From Allacma fusca (lineage: Eukaryota; Arthropoda; Collembola; Symphypleona; Sminthuridae): 64,000 bases of DNA. This document shows positions 21,677-33,420 of this stretch, piece after piece (position 1 is the first letter of the stretch; each line of letters begins with the position of its first letter). Both the position numbers and the translations under genes were made by a program. The DNA lies in assembly GCA_947179485.1 (NCBI GenBank), contig OX359246.1, positions 496,001 to 560,000 of the forward strand, in the 5' to 3' direction. The notes beneath the pieces are model-generated. The model worked only from the letters and a program-made list of their open reading frames with translations. It was not told the DNA's origin and ran no database searches.

Positions 21677-22542
21677 CAGTCGACTCTCGCTATAAGGTCA
21701 CTCTCCCTATAAAGTCACTCTCCCTATAAAGTCACTCTCCCTATAAAGTCACTCTCCCTATAAAGTCACTCTCCCTATAAAGTCACTCTCCCTATAAAGT
21801 CATCCTGGGTTCCTCCCAAGCTACATTATATGATAATTTCTACATTTATAGCGTCACTCGTTATAACGTCAGTTCCTTTATAAAGTGTTTTTTTGTAGCG
21901 GTGAAAAACATACCCCTATAACATCATGTTCACGTTTCAAAGCGTCAAACCTACCTAAATAACAAACTGGTGCTGTCATTTTATTTTTTTACGCTTCAAT
22001 TTCACTATAATTGCATTGGCTTTTATAAAGCGACGTTATAAAAGACTGGAAGGAACGTATTATTGTAAATATATGTGCAAGCGTGGGTAACGACATTAAC
22101 TAAGTCCCATCGAGGAAAATCAACATTTCCAATCTTTTAGATTTATTTTCTCATCCAATGAAAAACTGATATTCATAGTTTTAACGGAATTACATTTTTT
22201 ACTATTTGAAAACTTTTGTAAATGATCTGACATGTGTCTTATTGAGATTCAGAAAATACTTTATTCAATCCTGACCTTTGTTGTTGCCGGTGTTTGTGGC
22301 TTGGCAAACTTTGAAAAATATGACTATTTATTAATTAATATTAACTATTTTTATTCTCATTCTGCATAAACATATAGTATGTGCTATATGTCTGCAATGA
22401 AACGAGACATGAGTCCAATTTAACTAAAAACGAAAAATTTTCAATTAAACCATCATTTATTTTATGTGCCTCTATAACATCGTTCCCTTATAAAGTCACT
22501 TTTTGGGAGATTTATGGATGTCGTTATAAAGAGAGTCGACTG
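21677..22542. mobile_element. Non-autonomous pogo/Tigger-like Tc1-mariner element with TA target duplication
   Basis: The left end reads CAGTCGACTCTCGCTATAAG. The right end on the other strand reads CAGTCGACTCTCTTTATAAC. The first 12 bases match perfectly and the similarity continues further. TA flanks both sides (21675-21676 and 22543-22544). The CAGTCGACTCTC terminus with a TA duplication is the pattern of many invertebrate pogo-like families. At 866 bp it has no transposase frame. Words such as TTATAACGTCA and CTTTATAAAG recur internally, echoing the terminal repeat. Confidence 0.8.
21693..21802 (+). repeat. 17-bp tandem array at the left end of the pogo-like element
   Basis: The unit TATAAAGTCACTCTCCC is repeated about six to seven times with almost no variation, starting inside the left terminal inverted repeat. 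The right terminus carries no such expansion, so the array grew by slippage or unequal exchange after or during spread of the element. Confidence 0.9.
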
Positions 22543-22715
22543 TAGTTGGAAGTGAAGGTTTTGCCCTGTCTGTACGTTTGTAGAAATAAGTAGTAAGGCT
22601 TGGACTACTCCCCTTGTGCTTTAATTATTTCACTGCAAACTTCCCTTCACAACTGCTGTCTTCTCTTCATTCCGGCTTCATTCATGAGTTCAACCCTTCA
22701 TGTTTTCTTGCTTAA

Positions 22716-23053
22716 TTGATGGATATACGAACCACATTCCTGATATGTAATATATGGGCTTATGACATTGACCATCAGTATTTTTTCAATATCCACAAGA
22801 ATGGAAGGAAACCACCCCAAATAATTCAACCTAGATTCAACTGCGCACTCCGAAAAAACTTTTTACTTCTACGAGTAACTAATACATGGAAATCATTAAA
22901 TTCTGGGGTTGAGCAGAGCACAAATATAACTCAGTTTAAACGAAAAATACTATTGTAATGGTATGTGCAAGATTACATGTAATTCTTCGAAAGATGAGAT
23001 AAGGAGCATTACTATGATCACTGTCCGTAACATTAATAAATCTAAATCTAAAT
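22716..23053 (+). pseudogene. 5'-truncated LINE: C-terminal end of a non-LTR reverse transcriptase plus tail
   Basis: An 80-codon open stretch ends with RKNFLLLRVTNTWKSL and then FKRKILL. This matches the arginine-rich (R..FF..R....WN.LP....SFK..L) C-terminus typical of jockey/CR1-type LINE ORF2 proteins, here with decayed WN.LP. No catalytic domain remains. After the stop codon the sequence runs about 90 bases into AATAAATCTAAATCTAAAT, a short tandem tail of the kind that ends such LINEs. It begins directly at the right end of repeat S copy A, consistent with 5' truncation on insertion. Confidence 0.65.
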
Positions 23054-23739
23054 TACCCGTACATTTTTAACTGACTAAAGGTTCCTGTACTTACCGTTTC
23101 ATACTACTAACAAAATGTTTAAACTCAAGTAAATTTAAATTAATAAGCGCACCCGACATCCAATAATTACGAAGATAATGAAATAGCTAACTCAACATTT
23201 TTAACAGGATTATCTGTCATCTTTACAAACAGTAAATATCATGTGCTGTGAATAAATCATGCATGCATGCACACAATCCACCCTTATATGTAGGTATATG
23301 TTATAAGGTCTGGGGTACTTGGGAGAATAATAATAAAAATTTATTCAGGTCAAAATTTTGGCAAAAGCATTTACCTTTAGGATTCATCTTCATTAATTTT
23401 GAAAATTAATACGGGAATCCTTATACAGATCGATGTCACCTATGGAAGTACAGTGTACTGTATCTGCAAATGTGGTCTAAGAAGGACACTTAACAACATT
23501 CTCCGGAGGAATTATGTCGTACAAAGGAGTGTTCACTCATTCCCCTTCTTGTGAAAGGACTTATAAGTAAAGGACATGTGGGGTATGTTATTACACGGCT
23601 AAATTATATGTGTAAAATTTCATGTTGCGTGGTAAGTTTGAGTGACTTAGATTAAACTTAACACAGTAGTGCAGTCCTTCCAACAAGTGTTCCTTCATAA
23701 GTACAAACTTGTAGACTCACACAAGCATGGTTTTCTTCA
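23054..23739. other. Non-coding stretch between the LINE tail and repeat S copy B
   Basis: No gene or defined element. A short CATGCATGCATGCAC run sits near 23261. Confidence 0.4.
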
Positions 23740-25060
23740 AAAGCTATGATGATTCAGCCTAGATTCAGGTTAACAGGTTTGGAGGTTAGCAATACAATTG
23801 CAGCACATGTGGTGCACTGCTTGTCTGTAAAAATAATATATCGTGACAAACCGGAGGAAGTTCAAATATGAGTTCAAAATGCTCATAAAAAGTTTTTCAC
23901 TGTTGGAGTCGATGCACGGTTTAGGGCTCCTCACAACTCAAGTTATCACGTTATTTGAACTTGAAGTTGTACTTGAAATTGAATTTTCAACTCAATTTTG
24001 GCCTCATAGTTGTATTTGACCAATTGCAAATCAATTTTTTAATTGAAAGTCAATTACCGGAAACCAACTTATAGCTTCATTATTTGAAGTTGACAATTTC
24101 AAGTTGTAATATTTGTACAAATTGAAGTTGAATTGAAATTGACTTGAAGTTGATTTAAATTGAGTTGAGCAATTTAACGTGCTATTAAATAATTCTACTT
24201 AATATCAAAATACAAAAGTATAATGGGTAAAACTAAGTTTCCCGAGAAGCGTGTTAGACACCTCAAAAGATTTTTGCTTCACAAAAAATTGTTTTCAAAT
24301 TTCAGCAGAAAATAAATACCGTAAATTACAAAGAAACTCAGTCTCTGATTACATGCTAGTTTGTCGGAGGATTTTGGTTTTGTTTTTAGGTGTCTGCTTG
24401 AACCATTTTATGAGTCTCCACTAACAATTAAATCAACTATTTCCTCCCTGTCCTCACTCATAACAAATAACGTTGATTAAACTAAGAATTATTTTAACGT
24501 AATATAGATTGTGTTTGAACTAGATTTCAGGAGCTTTGCGTTGCCAGATTATATTTTATTCATTAAAACAACCAGTGGAATCCCGCAATTTACTACAAAG
24601 CTTTTCCCAACGCGCATGTTTAATTCGTTCAGAAATTGTCAATTGATCAACTTCAACTGTCAACTATTTGTATTTCAGCAACTTGAAGTTGAATTGACTA
24701 TGCTTCTCAAATGAAGAGCTTTATTTGTAAGTTGAATTGAAGTTGAACTTGAATGTTCAACTAATATTTTGTTTCAAATTGAAGTTGACTTCAATTTACA
24801 ATTTATTTTTTTAAATAAATTGAAGTTGACTTGAAGTTGTAATTGAAATTGTAAGTTGCAACTACTACTTGAAGTTGTGAGGAGCCCTAGCACGGTTATA
24901 GTTGAAAAGAAACATTCGTGTCCTGTGTGTACGCTTATACAAATACTTCAAGGATTGGACTATACTTCTGCTGTATTTTAGTTTTTACACCAAAGACTGG
25001 ACTCAGTATTCTTCTCTTCATTTAGAAATATTTCATGAACTCATCCCCATTCTCGTCTAA
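23740..25060 (+). repeat. Dispersed repeat family S, copy B (interrupted by hAT-B)
   Basis: The host repeat is 23740-23921 joined to 24890-25060. It is the paralogue of copy A at 21400-22715; alignment blocks are given there. Removing the hAT and one target duplication gives a continuous sequence matching copy A after removal of its own insertion. Confidence 0.7.
23922..24889. mobile_element. Non-autonomous hAT-type DNA transposon (hAT-B), complete with 8-bp TSD
   Basis: The left terminus reads TAGGGCTCCTCACAACTCAA. The right terminus on the other strand reads TAGGGCTCCTCACAACTTCA, differing by one indel over 22 bp. GCACGGTT flanks both sides exactly (23914-23921 and 24890-24897), an 8-bp target duplication. 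The 968-bp interior is dominated by direct and inverted copies of TTGAAGTTG and CAACTTCAA, which fits hAT subterminal binding sites. No transposase is encoded. It shares the TAGGG start with hAT-A but the remaining terminal and internal sequence is unrelated. Confidence 0.88.
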
Positions 25061-25689
25061 ACCAGTCATTACGGTGGAGTTCAAAAATGAATTCGGATCC
25101 AAATGGACAACTCACCAATCTGATTGTGAGTGGTACATTCGTATCTAAGAACTTGATTGTGTAAATTTGTAGGACCACGAGAAGGACCTTCTTCTCTACC
25201 TCAAACGTTTCATAAAATATCACCCAATTCACAGAAACAGAAATGCAGTATCTGGAATTTATTATCTAGTCCAGTAACTTATTCTAAGAGTAGTTATTTC
25301 CAATAGAAGAAAACATCGTATGTATAAATTGGGCTTCGTAATTACATCAAACCATAGATGGCTAAATATTTGAACAGGCTTAATATACGGTAGTGGATTC
25401 AGTACCGTTGTTCAATGTGGAATTTAAATTAGCACTAACACTTGTTTTAGCCAGGTGAAAATATTTGAGAAAAATGAACTAGATGTAACTAAGAGACTAA
25501 TTTACAGTGTCAGTCCTCTCCTAGAGTTTACTCAAAGGCGACTACTGTCATTTAATAATTATTTTTGCAAAACTACTCTTGGAGGTGGGTTACTTTAAAT
25601 GTGAAGTCTCTGTCTGAGTTGAAATAATAGTGTACAAGTACCCACCTCAAAGGAGAAACCAGTTGACGTTGTAATTAGTGTAGGATTAG
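25061..25689. other. Non-coding stretch
   Basis: No gene, RNA or repeat structure was recognised here. Confidence 0.4.
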
Positions 25690-26930
25690 GGATCAGGAAA
25701 TTGTAGCATTTCTCACCTTGAAGACCTGAGATCAGGGGAGAAAAAGGATTTGAAACACCCTGCATAGTTTCAGGGGTTTCTGAAGAGACTAGTAAGATCT
25801 CAGACGTAGTGTTACGTTTCTAATACGAAACCAGGAGGATTTACATATTATCTAATAGCCACGATAAATACCGATATAAATAAAAAACGGGTGTAGATTC
25901 TTTAAGTCCTTTCCATCCACTTGTGTAGTTATTTTTTACATTTAAATTGGTTTCAGTGAAATCCATTTTATTATAAATAGCAACAAATGTGTTCATCTTC
26001 GGGCTATATATTACTAACTGCTAAATAATTACGAAAATTAAATAATTATCTTTTACATCGTAATAATTTTTTACAAAAAACTGAAATAATAATAATTATT
26101 TATATTAATTTAGTTTTGGAATAATTGGTTTCCAAGCATCACTTATTGTTAGTATGTAAAAACAGGTGATTCCTCAACTGGATGAGTTGAAACACTGAAG
26201 TGTAACTTCAAACATTTGTCTGTAAATCTATTTTCCCCTCGTCTGCCAAGTATTTAATGATCCGTTCATTGAAATTTTAAGGTTCTGGTTTCAAAATTTT
26301 GGATACGAACCGGGAATATAGAGACCCAGCTTGGGGAATTTCAGTGAATTTCACAGAGCGGAAGTGATGAGAGAGGAATTTATCTTGGACGATCTTGAGC
26401 TCTTAAAATTATTTCTAAACCCTTCTCTTGCAGTAATTCGGAAGAAGATTCAATTGAGCTTAATTTCAGTACCCCAGGGTCAAAGCCGCGCCCACAGGAT
26501 CCTATAATGTGAGATACCTACAACATACAAATAGGTATGCATTTGTACTTATGTAAATAATAGGGATGTTGGTTGTGGTTGTACGTAGTGTTTTCAACTA
26601 AATCGGTTTTTCCTGGGTGAAGAGGCAAAATGATCTACAAGCATCACATTCTCTCATTTGCGGTTAATTTTTACACTATTGAAGTGTTTGATTTTTAACC
26701 AGCAAATAAGGCCAATTTTAGGGAATCGATTCATCCCAGCAGGCCGTAAAGTAGATGTATCAAAATGGTTTCAACCACGGCTGAACTTCCCCACCTTACT
26801 TTGTAGTCTACAGTGAAAATTGTTTGTCGGCTCCTTTGATTTATTTCCCCCAACATCACGGATGAAACTTGAAATGGATTTGCTGGATCTTATTCCGGCT
26901 AAGCATCTATGTATATAAAGTTTTCTTTCC
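25690..26930 (+). repeat. Dispersed repeat family R, copy 2
   Basis: Collinear with copy 1 (18050-19380); shared blocks include GTTTCTGAAGAGACTAGTA, AGGATCCTATAATGTGAGA, TACACTATTGAAGTGTTT and ATCCCAGCAGGC. It carries extra sequence near 26410-26490 that copy 1 lacks. Degenerate, with no coding frame. Confidence 0.75.
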
Positions 26931-28201
26931 TAAAAACACTGGAAGAAAACTTATAAACATTTTTGTGTACTGGAAGGGGACAGTGCGTGTAATATATTAA
27001 GTCAGTTTATTGCATTTAAAGGCCGATACTTAATAACAAAAGCGTTTCGGATTGTGTCTTAACAGTCCAATTCACACGTATTCAACACAATTTAGGGGAT
27101 TTTATTGAAGTTATTATAGACCGTCTCGTACCTTAGGCTTGTGTGATACTTCATTTGAATTTGGAGTCTCTAGTAAAAATAAATATTTTAAAGTTATTTA
27201 TGCAATGACTCCAAACTACATCTTTATCATAACTTAATGGTATCCTTTGTGTTGGAATACACATAGATTCAAATATGTATGCATGAAAGCTGAAGGAAAC
27301 TGTGCTAGATATCATCAGACCAACTTGAGTCATTACTACTAGAGCATTTGTAACCTCAAGCATCGGATTCCTATTACTATCACCATCTACATAAACAAGT
27401 ATTTAACCAAGAAATTATTGTAGGGTTTAAATAAATATTCTATAATAATTTAATATTTAGCCACAATGCTTATGTGTATAGACGAAACTGTGCATATTTA
27501 GTGGAATAAATATCTATTACGTATATACAGTACTTGCTGGTTTCAAACGAGGTTGAGTCAACTGTCTCAAATAATACAACTGGTCACTCCTGTATTATTC
27601 TTTTAAATGTAGTAATTATCGCATTTAATTACCCTGTGGAATAACGCTTGTGCAAAACTCAAAGTGAGCACGAGGCAAGGACAACGAGCAAAACTGACTT
27701 TGTTCAAAGAGAATACACAATTCAGATTCCATAGTATCTGTACATGTGTAATTACATGTACGTATACATGTACAAATACAACGGAAAGAGTCGTGTGCTT
27801 TAAAAGTTTTTGTCATAAAATGTCATTGAACGTATGTACATATATGTAATTATTGTCAGGAAAAATCATATCTCGCGTTTTGAACAATTGAAGTATAAAA
27901 TAATAATTACCCCACTACTTTTTATATTTCCAATATTATATTCCAAAATGTCCTACAAGATAATGCCAACAAACAAAAACAGTCCACAAAAAATTTAAAA
28001 ACAAGATTTGGAACCAAATGGAACAGAAATCCCATTTGAATTCTATTGATTTTTCCTTTACTAATAAATCCCTATTCCAACACTATGAATCTATGTCAAT
28101 TTAGTGAGCCCATATGTATAATGACATCTATATGATTTTATGCTTGGATTAATCTGTATCAACGAAATTGCAAACTGAGTCTTCAAAGCGCTAATTATAA
28201 T
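26931..28201. other. AT-rich non-coding stretch
   Basis: No gene recognised. Near 27738-27775 there is a cluster of TACATGTA-type words that can pair with each other, a low-complexity feature rather than a defined site. Confidence 0.4.
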
Positions 28202-28276
28202 GGAAATTAATTTCAACTGGCAGGTTAGAAACTATAGTAACTATAGTTTCTAACCTGCCAGTTGAAATCAATTTCC
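28202..28276. repeat. 75-bp near-perfect palindrome
   Basis: Two 37-base arms, 28202-28238 and 28240-28276, are inverted copies with a single mismatch and a one-base centre. The inner part reads GAAACTATAGT-A-ACTATAGTTTC, and the arms extend through AACTGGCAGGTTA to GGAAATT. It could extrude as a cruciform. No element ends or target duplication frame it. Confidence 0.92.
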
Positions 28277-30339
28277 TTGAATACTTGAACTGTTCAAGTA
28301 TACACACATGCATGGATGTCCAAGTTTCCTGACTACTTTGCATTTTTCTATCATTTGTGAGCTGCAGAATTCAGGTTTTATATAGATCCCCTCCGTACAT
28401 GTACTATTATTAAGAGAAATCCATTGTTAATGGCTAGAATTAAGACACGACTTCTGTAAAATTTGTACATAATTATATAAACAATTACGTGTAAGTAGAA
28501 ACTAATTTAGTCGCTTATAACTTAACCCTTTTTCTCAATGTCTTGCTGATTCCTACTGTTATAAATAATCACTGCTGGGACTCACTCAAATAGCTACCCT
28601 AAAGCAGACGTAGACTGTTGATGGCGGACAAAAGAGAATATATGCAGTTTCGATTTTAAGTAATTATTTATTAAGTGTATAAAATACAAATAATACTGCA
28701 AGCAGTAAGCACAAAGTTGCCGCACAAAATTCTCCAAAATTTCCAGTAGATTCGGAATCGGACATGTCCTCTTACATGTCCTTAATTATTTTATATAGAA
28801 TTACAGAGGAGTAACAATCGGAGTGCGGACCTAGGAGAGGTGCGCCATTTGATTCATAGTGGTCATTCATTTTCCTTAGCACTGACAAGAACAATAGAAT
28901 TACATAATGGCTGCATTCCTCAGCCGAGTAGATTATGTGAAACGGAGTAACTGCTCCAGACACCAGAGTAAGAGAATACAACTTACAATTAGTCAACCTA
29001 TCTATGTACATACGATTCTCAACACTTACTGTGTATATTCCCATAGATTGAAGAGCAAAGTTTGAAGCCAAGAGAGAATAATGAGCTCATGAAAATAGTA
29101 ACATTAGAGACATTGGCCCATTCACGGACAATTGCTAAAACTAGCATATACATATAATGCCATATGTAGATAATTACCTCATAAATTCCTGAATCCTCTC
29201 ATACGGCTTACCGTATGTGAGCAACTTTCTCCACCTCTTCCTTTCACTTTCTGCTCATCTCACGATTCGTCGTATGCATGTTATACATTCCCCTGACTTA
29301 GCTCTTCCTCTCAGACCCACTTCATGGCATATACATAGGTACTATATGTAGTTATGTCGGCAATTATTGTTATGCCAGGACCGCTGAATGGAGCAACAGT
29401 GGCCGCTTGTCGTAAACATGTATTACAGTAATTGCATATAAGTAGAAATCACGTATAACATGATGGTAAATGAGAATTAAACCAAACATTGTAATTACTT
29501 GTACTGAGAAATACGTTTCTAAGCTACAGGAAATTGTATTTGAATAATTTCCAGGCACCACTTCATACCTCTAAGTATGATTTTAATATGTAAGTGTAAT
29601 TACAATATAAGAGGATACACAGGTGTAAGTATTTTAAACGTTTTTCATGATAAAAAACGTATCTGTTTTACAGGGTAGGGAGAGGATAGTGCTGTGTGTG
29701 CATTTGACAGAAAATATCAACTGATAACTGCAAATGTGCCTCCGTGGGTGTTGTTTTATTCTGTGGGTGTAGCAGGCACCAAACAAAAGCAACTGTTTAC
29801 GTAAGACAAGTAATTTGGAAACCACCTTACAAATACGTCCATAAATGCTGGGTCAATGTTTTCCCAATGAATTTGTTCCTCAAAAATCACCTATCCAGGA
29901 AGCATCACTGAAATTCCCGAAATATGTAAAGCCTGTCTCAGAATCTGTCGTATTTGCAATAGTAAGTAGTTCTACTTTGCCTTTTCCTACTACTGTGAAG
30001 TTTTTCTCGTATACTTTGGAGAATTATTTCATGTAATTACATAGATGGCAGTGTATTGTTACGCCTGCACACATATGTTCCTATAGATAAGTATACATTT
30101 TTATATAGATTGTGTGTATTATATAAATTATAACAGCACCCCCTCGTTGAAGAAAAAATTTAATCTTACAATTACTTGTCTTTAATATCTGTAGGAAGAG
30201 AAATTGGGTCAATCTGAAGCGTAGCATTCTTTGCTCAATGTATTTCATCCTTATGTGGAGCAAATGCTGCTTTTAGGCTGATTGGTAAAAAACAATCTGG
30301 ATATATTAGTGCATGTATGTATGCATGCAAAATCAGCAA
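28277..30339. other. Non-coding stretch with no recognised feature
   Basis: The frames present are under 100 codons and show no domain. A 99-codon minus-strand frame at 28772-29071 was considered and not supported. Confidence 0.4.
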
Positions 30340-30830
30340 TTTCGTATTAGAAATGCAACACTATACGTCTGAGATCTTACTAGTCTCTTCAGAAACCCCT
30401 GAAACTATATGCAGGGTGTTTCAAATCCTTTTCTCTCCCGATCTCAGGTCTTCAAGTTGAGAAATACGGGCATGAACTATAAGAACCTTTTACTTTCACT
30501 CCAACCTTGCTCTGTTCTTACAGGCCATGTCACGAATTCTCAGCACAGGACACCTGTGTAATGGATCCCCGGAAAGTAAGATTCCGTAAGATTTCCTACA
30601 AACGTTGTTAAAATAAGCAACTGCTGATAATAAATTACATAAATAGTTCCAACTTTGTTCAAGTCCTTGACCCCCTGTGACTTCAGAAACTGACCGAGGA
30701 CAATGCAACACATTTAATAAATTTAGATTTTTCTACAAACTCGGAAGATCATGTATTGTGTGAGTTAGTTAGTCAATTACGACTAGGCGGGGCAGCAGGG
30801 TCATATGAAACACCCAGTAGAAAACTTACT
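30340..30830. repeat. Dispersed repeat family R, rearranged copy 3
   Basis: Bases 30345-30480 are the reverse complement of 25700-25835 (TTACTAGTCTCTTCAGAAAC, CCCTGAAACTAT, CCCGATCTCAGGTCTTCAAG). Bases 30490-30830 instead align in direct orientation with 18050-18400 (CTCTGTTCTTACAGG, GTGACTTC/GTGACTGT, TTTCTACAAACT.GG). The copy is therefore an inverted join of two parts of the family. Confidence 0.65.
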
Positions 30831-33341
30831 TTCCTTACCAACAGGTAAACTCACAGTTAGTGACACATTCCAAGCATATCCTTGTCCCTTGTGTATGCGT
30901 GTACATATGTTGAGAGTTTTGAGTAGGGAGCATGATGGCTGCTTTTACTCGGCCTCAGTCGAACATTTCCGAGAGTAATTCCATGTTCGTGAACCCAAAG
31001 AATTTTTCTACTTCTTCTAAGACACCATCATAAAAGGCAACAGTAAGTTTTGCAAGCAGTTGAGAGAACTTGCGTATTTTAACTGTGCGTCAAAAATAAA
31101 CCTAGTCTATAATTTCGCACCGTAGAAGTTCAAAGAAATTATTTTTTCCCCTGGAACTTTATTTTGGTCTCAGTATGCCCCAATTTGTTAGAAGCACAAA
31201 AATACAAAGGGGAAAAATTAAGCTATACGTAAGTGTCGTAGTTGGAAATCATAGTGTTACGTACTGTTTAATTTGACGGAATTAATCCATTAGCATAGTG
31301 CAAATTATTCGTGCCAAAATAACGTTTTACCCGAATTTCCTCCGACTGTTAAAGTTAGTGAGTTAGTGAAATCTTAAACAGAGGTTCTCTCAAATTGTCT
31401 AACATTTAGTTTGCGGTCAACATTTTCCGAATTCCAAAGCAGAAGTCTGAGCTCGAATTATGCGGGAAATCCTGTAGAAGCTGGACTGACTAATTTTATG
31501 GTCAACCGTTCACAGGTTGTACCGTAATAAACCATTCCATTAACTTCAGGTTGGCTCTTCGAACCTGTTGGTGGGTCATTGCAAAGGAGCCACTCATATT
31601 TTCTAGTTAAATTACGACTGGAGATATTATTTCTAATCGGAGGTTATTCTAAAAAAGGTTTTTTGCTATCAATTAAAATCAATACAGTTTTCGTTTGATT
31701 CGTCCATGCGTATAATTTTCACTTGAAATCTTTCTGTGTTGATATATAATAATTGTATACATTTGTAACTATGTACATACTGCTTGTGGATGTGGTCAAT
31801 CATTTTTGTTGTCACTTTCGAACATTTTTTAAAACGTTAAGACCTCTGCCTGGAATGTTATTAATAGACAGATATAGTAGGGGTCGACAGATGAGGAGTA
31901 TGCAATATTGCTTTACTCCGCAATCTACGAAGTTTGACATTTTAACATTTCAATATTACACAAATATGTGTCACTACTAATTGTAATTGTTTCTTCAAGA
32001 ATTTCATTCCATTCTACAATCCAGTCTACTCCTAGTGATGTGTGATTGGAAGATCAGTTATATCCAAGGTTAGCGGGATTGGGAATACATTTACATATTA
32101 TGCAAATGTTTAAACCTATGTTAAGAAACAATGAATATTTATCTCCTTACAATGATCTTTATTGGAGATTTTTTTACAACTGTGGATCCAACTAGTTTGA
32201 GCGTATAGTTATGCAATCCCATTTATGACAGTTTTTTCCTATTTACAGAGGCATGCCAAGAGCAGCTCGCAACATTGGATCCTTTCAGAAGAGAGGCGAC
32301 TAAGAAATGATAGATTTGCATTTCTGTGGACGAATTAATACGAACCCAAGGAGTGACCGAATGGAGAGGGATCTCATGATTTTCAGTTTACAATACTCAC
32401 CGTCCTAGCCAGATAATTTCCGGACTTCTGGGTTACGACCATGAATAAGAGGGATTTCCAATTTGCACCACTTGTGAATGTCCATATTTACTGAAGAAGC
32501 TCTGTTCAAGTTCCGACAATATAATCGCTGCATTTCAGATTTTTATAAACCAATACTGGTGGGGATATCCAAACTATAAATATTGACTGTGTTCCATAAT
32601 TTAAGGGTCCGCCAGCATTAATGTTTTGTATACCATGGAATAAAAAATTTATTTATAATAAAGATTACATCCTAAGCATTTTCCGCTAAATGTCAAGCAA
32701 GCAACAGACTATTTGGTTGTACCACTGTGACTTTATCTATTAATACGCATAATAACATACGTATTTATTATTTACATGTGTATTTATATTGTTTCTATTT
32801 TACTAAACCTCGTGTTTGGGAGTCGATTTCAGTTGACACTTCGTAGGTACAAAGTGAGATCTTGACATTGCCTTGAAACTCTAAATCAGCTTTTAACTAT
32901 AGAACTTTATTTTAATTAGATTTGATATCAAGTGTGAACATGTGTAAAACAACATCTCCATCCATGATATCATGCTGCTGTTTCGGAGTGTACATTTATT
33001 GTCAGGGCGAAACAGCAATGGAATTTTCATACCCGGCTAAAAAGTCATTGCTTCCCCGAGACATTTAAAACCTGTATAATTTAGCGAAAGATCAAAGTTG
33101 GACTCTTGGACTGAAACTTGTATTCATCCAGTTTATGGAGATGAATTCTGGTGAGTTATTAGTCGGCCTTGTTTACTAAAGCTGACGAATCTTTGGAGTC
33201 TTTTTCCATACTAATACTTGATATACGTTTCCCTCACGGGGTAGCAAAGGCTACACAGGTTGACACACGGGATCGTTTACGAGAAGTGTAAGGGTGCAGC
33301 TGTAGAGTTCTACAAAAGCTAGTCCAACCAGTATATAGATT
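30831..33341. other. Non-coding stretch
   Basis: Bases 31420-31515 are the inverted partner of 16880-17000 (AGCAGAAGTCTGAGCTC, AATCCTGTAGAAG). A weak third resemblance to repeat S lies near 30885-30935, too diverged to assert. No gene is visible. Confidence 0.4.
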
Positions 33342-33420
33342 TAGATTTATTCAGCCGATTCGGTCTTAGCCCTTACAACCATTGGAGTTAGCTTCAATTC
33401 ATTTATAAAATTTAAAAAAT
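33342..33420 (-). pseudogene. Possible LINE 3' tail, minus strand
   Basis: Read on the minus strand, GGTTGTAAGGGCTAAGACCG is followed by GGCTGAATAAATCTAAATCT. The GTAAGGGC...GGCTGAATAAAT layout with a short tandem tail is typical of jockey/CR1-type LINE 3' ends, and the tail repeats the word seen at 23030-23050. No reverse transcriptase coding survives upstream. Confidence 0.4.

Larger units (their letters stand above)
21400..22715 (+). repeat. Dispersed repeat family S, copy A (interrupted by a pogo-like element)
   Basis: The host repeat is 21400-21676 joined to 22543-22715. It aligns with copy B (about 23740-23921 joined to 24890-25060) on both sides of the insertions: GTGACAACCCGGAG / GTGACAAACCGGAG, then CTTGGAGTC / GTTGGAGTC before the insertions, and CCTGTCTGTACG / CCTGTGTGTACG, GGCTTGGACTA / GGATTGGACTA, TCTTCTCTTCATT / TTCTTCTCTTCATT after them. 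The start of the repeat is uncertain. Confidence 0.7.

Noticed and set aside
21693..21802. Regular short repeats reminiscent of a CRISPR array
   Set aside because: Units are directly tandem with no spacers, inside a DNA transposon of a eukaryotic genome.
27725..27780. Possible regulatory palindrome (TACATGTA cluster)
   Set aside because: Low-complexity alternating sequence; several overlapping weak palindromes with no single defined structure.
28772..29071. A 99-codon minus-strand frame between repeats
   Set aside because: No domain, no repeat relatives and no coding neighbours; the length is within chance for this much AT-rich DNA, though a lone host exon cannot be excluded.
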